Shown here piece by piece: positions 6,260-6,772 of a stretch of 6,772 bases of DNA. This DNA is from Bacillota bacterium. GTDB lineage: Bacteria; Bacillota; Dethiobacteria; Dethiobacterales; Dethiobacteraceae. The position numbers and the translations under genes were made by a program. The stretch lies in contig QLUI01000098.1 in assembly GCA_018725345.1 (NCBI GenBank), forward strand, positions 1 to 6,772, written 5' to 3'. The notes under the pieces were generated by a model that was given only the letters and a program-made list of their open reading frames with translations, was not told where the DNA came from and ran no database searches. Each line of letters starts with the position of its first letter. Within the stretch, counting starts at the first letter, position 1.

Positions 6260-6548
6260 TTGCGGCTCTCTCCCTTTTTTTATTTTTGCCAGCCCTTACT
6301 CGCCTAGCTTCTACCCCACCACCCCGGTCTACTTCTCCATAATCTCACCGCCTTGCTTTGAATTCTGGCAACCGTTCACTCACTTGAGAGGTCTAAAAAG
6401 AGTTGGTCAGACCGATATTGAACCAGTGCACAGGCAAAGAGCCTGGCTAAGGTTGCCAGCACGAGCCCTGCTGCTACTGCTCTGGACTTATTCACCTCAA
6501 ATACCTTGACTCTTTCAGGATAGCAGACCAAGGTTAAGGGAATTTTAA
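6260..6548. other. Gene-poor spacer; possible 39-codon ORF
   Basis: No gene is supported with confidence. On the minus strand a GTG at 6495 (with AAGGT upstream) opens a 39-codon frame ending at 6376. It begins NKSRAVAAGLVLATLARLFA, which looks like a signal peptide or membrane segment, and has no recognisable mature domain. It may be the decayed start of an exported protein similar to the one at 6259. No promoter or riboswitch was recognised. Confidence 0.3.
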
Positions 6549-6690
6549 ATGGGTGTCCCAAAAATCTCCTTCTTCTCCAGCGTATCTGCTTTTGAGATGC
6601 TGCTTAATTTATTTTCGCCTATATGATTTTCTCTCCTTTTGGCTCATATCACGAGCGTTGCCAACAATCGCTTATTATGATTGCTGTTCT
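6549..6690 (-). pseudogene. Relic of BrnA-type antitoxin start and BrnT-type toxin end
   Basis: This aligns with 1649-1778, so it contains the last part of the toxin and the first part of the antitoxin. The antitoxin ATG has become ATA (6622-6620). A one-base deletion near 6570 (relative to copy 1) puts the antitoxin out of frame and leads to an early TAA. The toxin tail carries an extra 13 bases (6658-6670), and its N-terminal part has been deleted. Neither gene can be expressed as a normal protein. Confidence 0.88.
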
Positions 6691-6707
6691 GCAGCCATCA
6701 GTCCCAT

Positions 6708-6736
6708 TTGCTAAGTGCCATCAATTATGGTATTCT
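6708..6736 (+). promoter_or_regulatory. Predicted sigma-70-type promoter in repeat copy 2
   Basis: TTGCTA (6708-6713) and TATTCT (6731-6736) are separated by 17 bases, identical to the site upstream of rpmB. It would drive whatever gene lies beyond the right edge on the plus strand. Confidence 0.45.
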
Positions 6737-6772
6737 TATACAGGAATTCTACAGCAAGATGGCCACTTAGTC

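Larger units (their letters stand above)
6549..6772. repeat. Repeated block, copy 2, with a 397-bp internal deletion (continues off the edge)
   Basis: 6549-6690 matches 1649-1778 and 6691-6772 matches 2176-2257. The junction at 6690/6691 corresponds to loss of 1779-2175 of copy 1, with no more than a single shared base at the breakpoint. Hand alignment of the right part shows about ten mismatches in 82 bases, so the duplication is not recent. The match is still running where the window ends. Confidence 0.9.

Noticed and set aside
5118..6307. Several plus-strand open frames over the lamin-tail gene
   Set aside because: They are antisense shadows of a GC-rich coding region and have no domain character, while the minus strand shows clear domains.
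6260..6420. Riboswitch in the leader of the lamin-tail gene
   Set aside because: Checked for GEMM (c-di-GMP) and cobalamin core motifs on the minus strand; none matched.
6376..6561. 61-residue minus-strand frame starting at a TTG in repeat copy 2
   Set aside because: The first codons come from out-of-frame antitoxin relic; only the internal GTG at 6495 gives a plausible, still weak, start.

Overview
The window looks bacterial, most likely from the Chloroflexota and perhaps a Dehalococcoidia-like lineage (moderate-to-low confidence). The hints are a RecG with an N-terminal extension ahead of the wedge domain, a Cys4 (zinc-ribbon) bL28, the chromosomal grouping recG / rpmB / rpe, exported proteins carrying lamin-tail and Ig-like domains, and intergenic DNA full of short heptanucleotide repeats. 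No rRNA, tRNA, CRISPR array or complete insertion sequence was found.

Layout. Positions 1-1307 (minus) hold the first 435 residues of RecG, which runs off the left edge. At 1466-1996 (minus) is a BrnT/BrnA-type toxin-antitoxin pair; the antitoxin is intact but the toxin has a one-base frameshift. Positions 1997-2354 are non-coding and contain a heptad-repeat palindrome, a sigma-70-like promoter, two hairpins and a direct repeat, forming the leader of rpmB (2355-2537, plus). The gene rpe (2554-3219, minus) converges on rpmB. Positions 3220-3470 contain another heptad-type imperfect inverted repeat. Two exported proteins follow on the minus strand: upstream a lamin-tail / Big_5 / WxL-like protein (4934-6259), then, after a strong hairpin, a membrane-anchored protein with a DUF916-like N-terminal part (3471-4874). 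Positions 6260-6772 have no convincing gene and end in a second, decayed copy of the toxin-antitoxin and promoter block.

How it fits together. recG, rpmB and rpe are housekeeping genes for fork repair, the 50S ribosome and the pentose phosphate pathway. The toxin-antitoxin block appears to have entered between recG and rpmB, and a related copy with a 397-bp internal deletion lies about 5 kb away. The block carries a promoter, and in the first copy that promoter points into rpmB. The two exported proteins resemble in layout the WxL protein plus DUF916 partner pairs of Gram-positive cell surfaces. This is the most biologically interesting proposal here, but it rests on motif-level recognition only.

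A recurring oddity is heptanucleotide-period repeats at four places, one of which lies inside the recG reading frame and encodes part of a linker.
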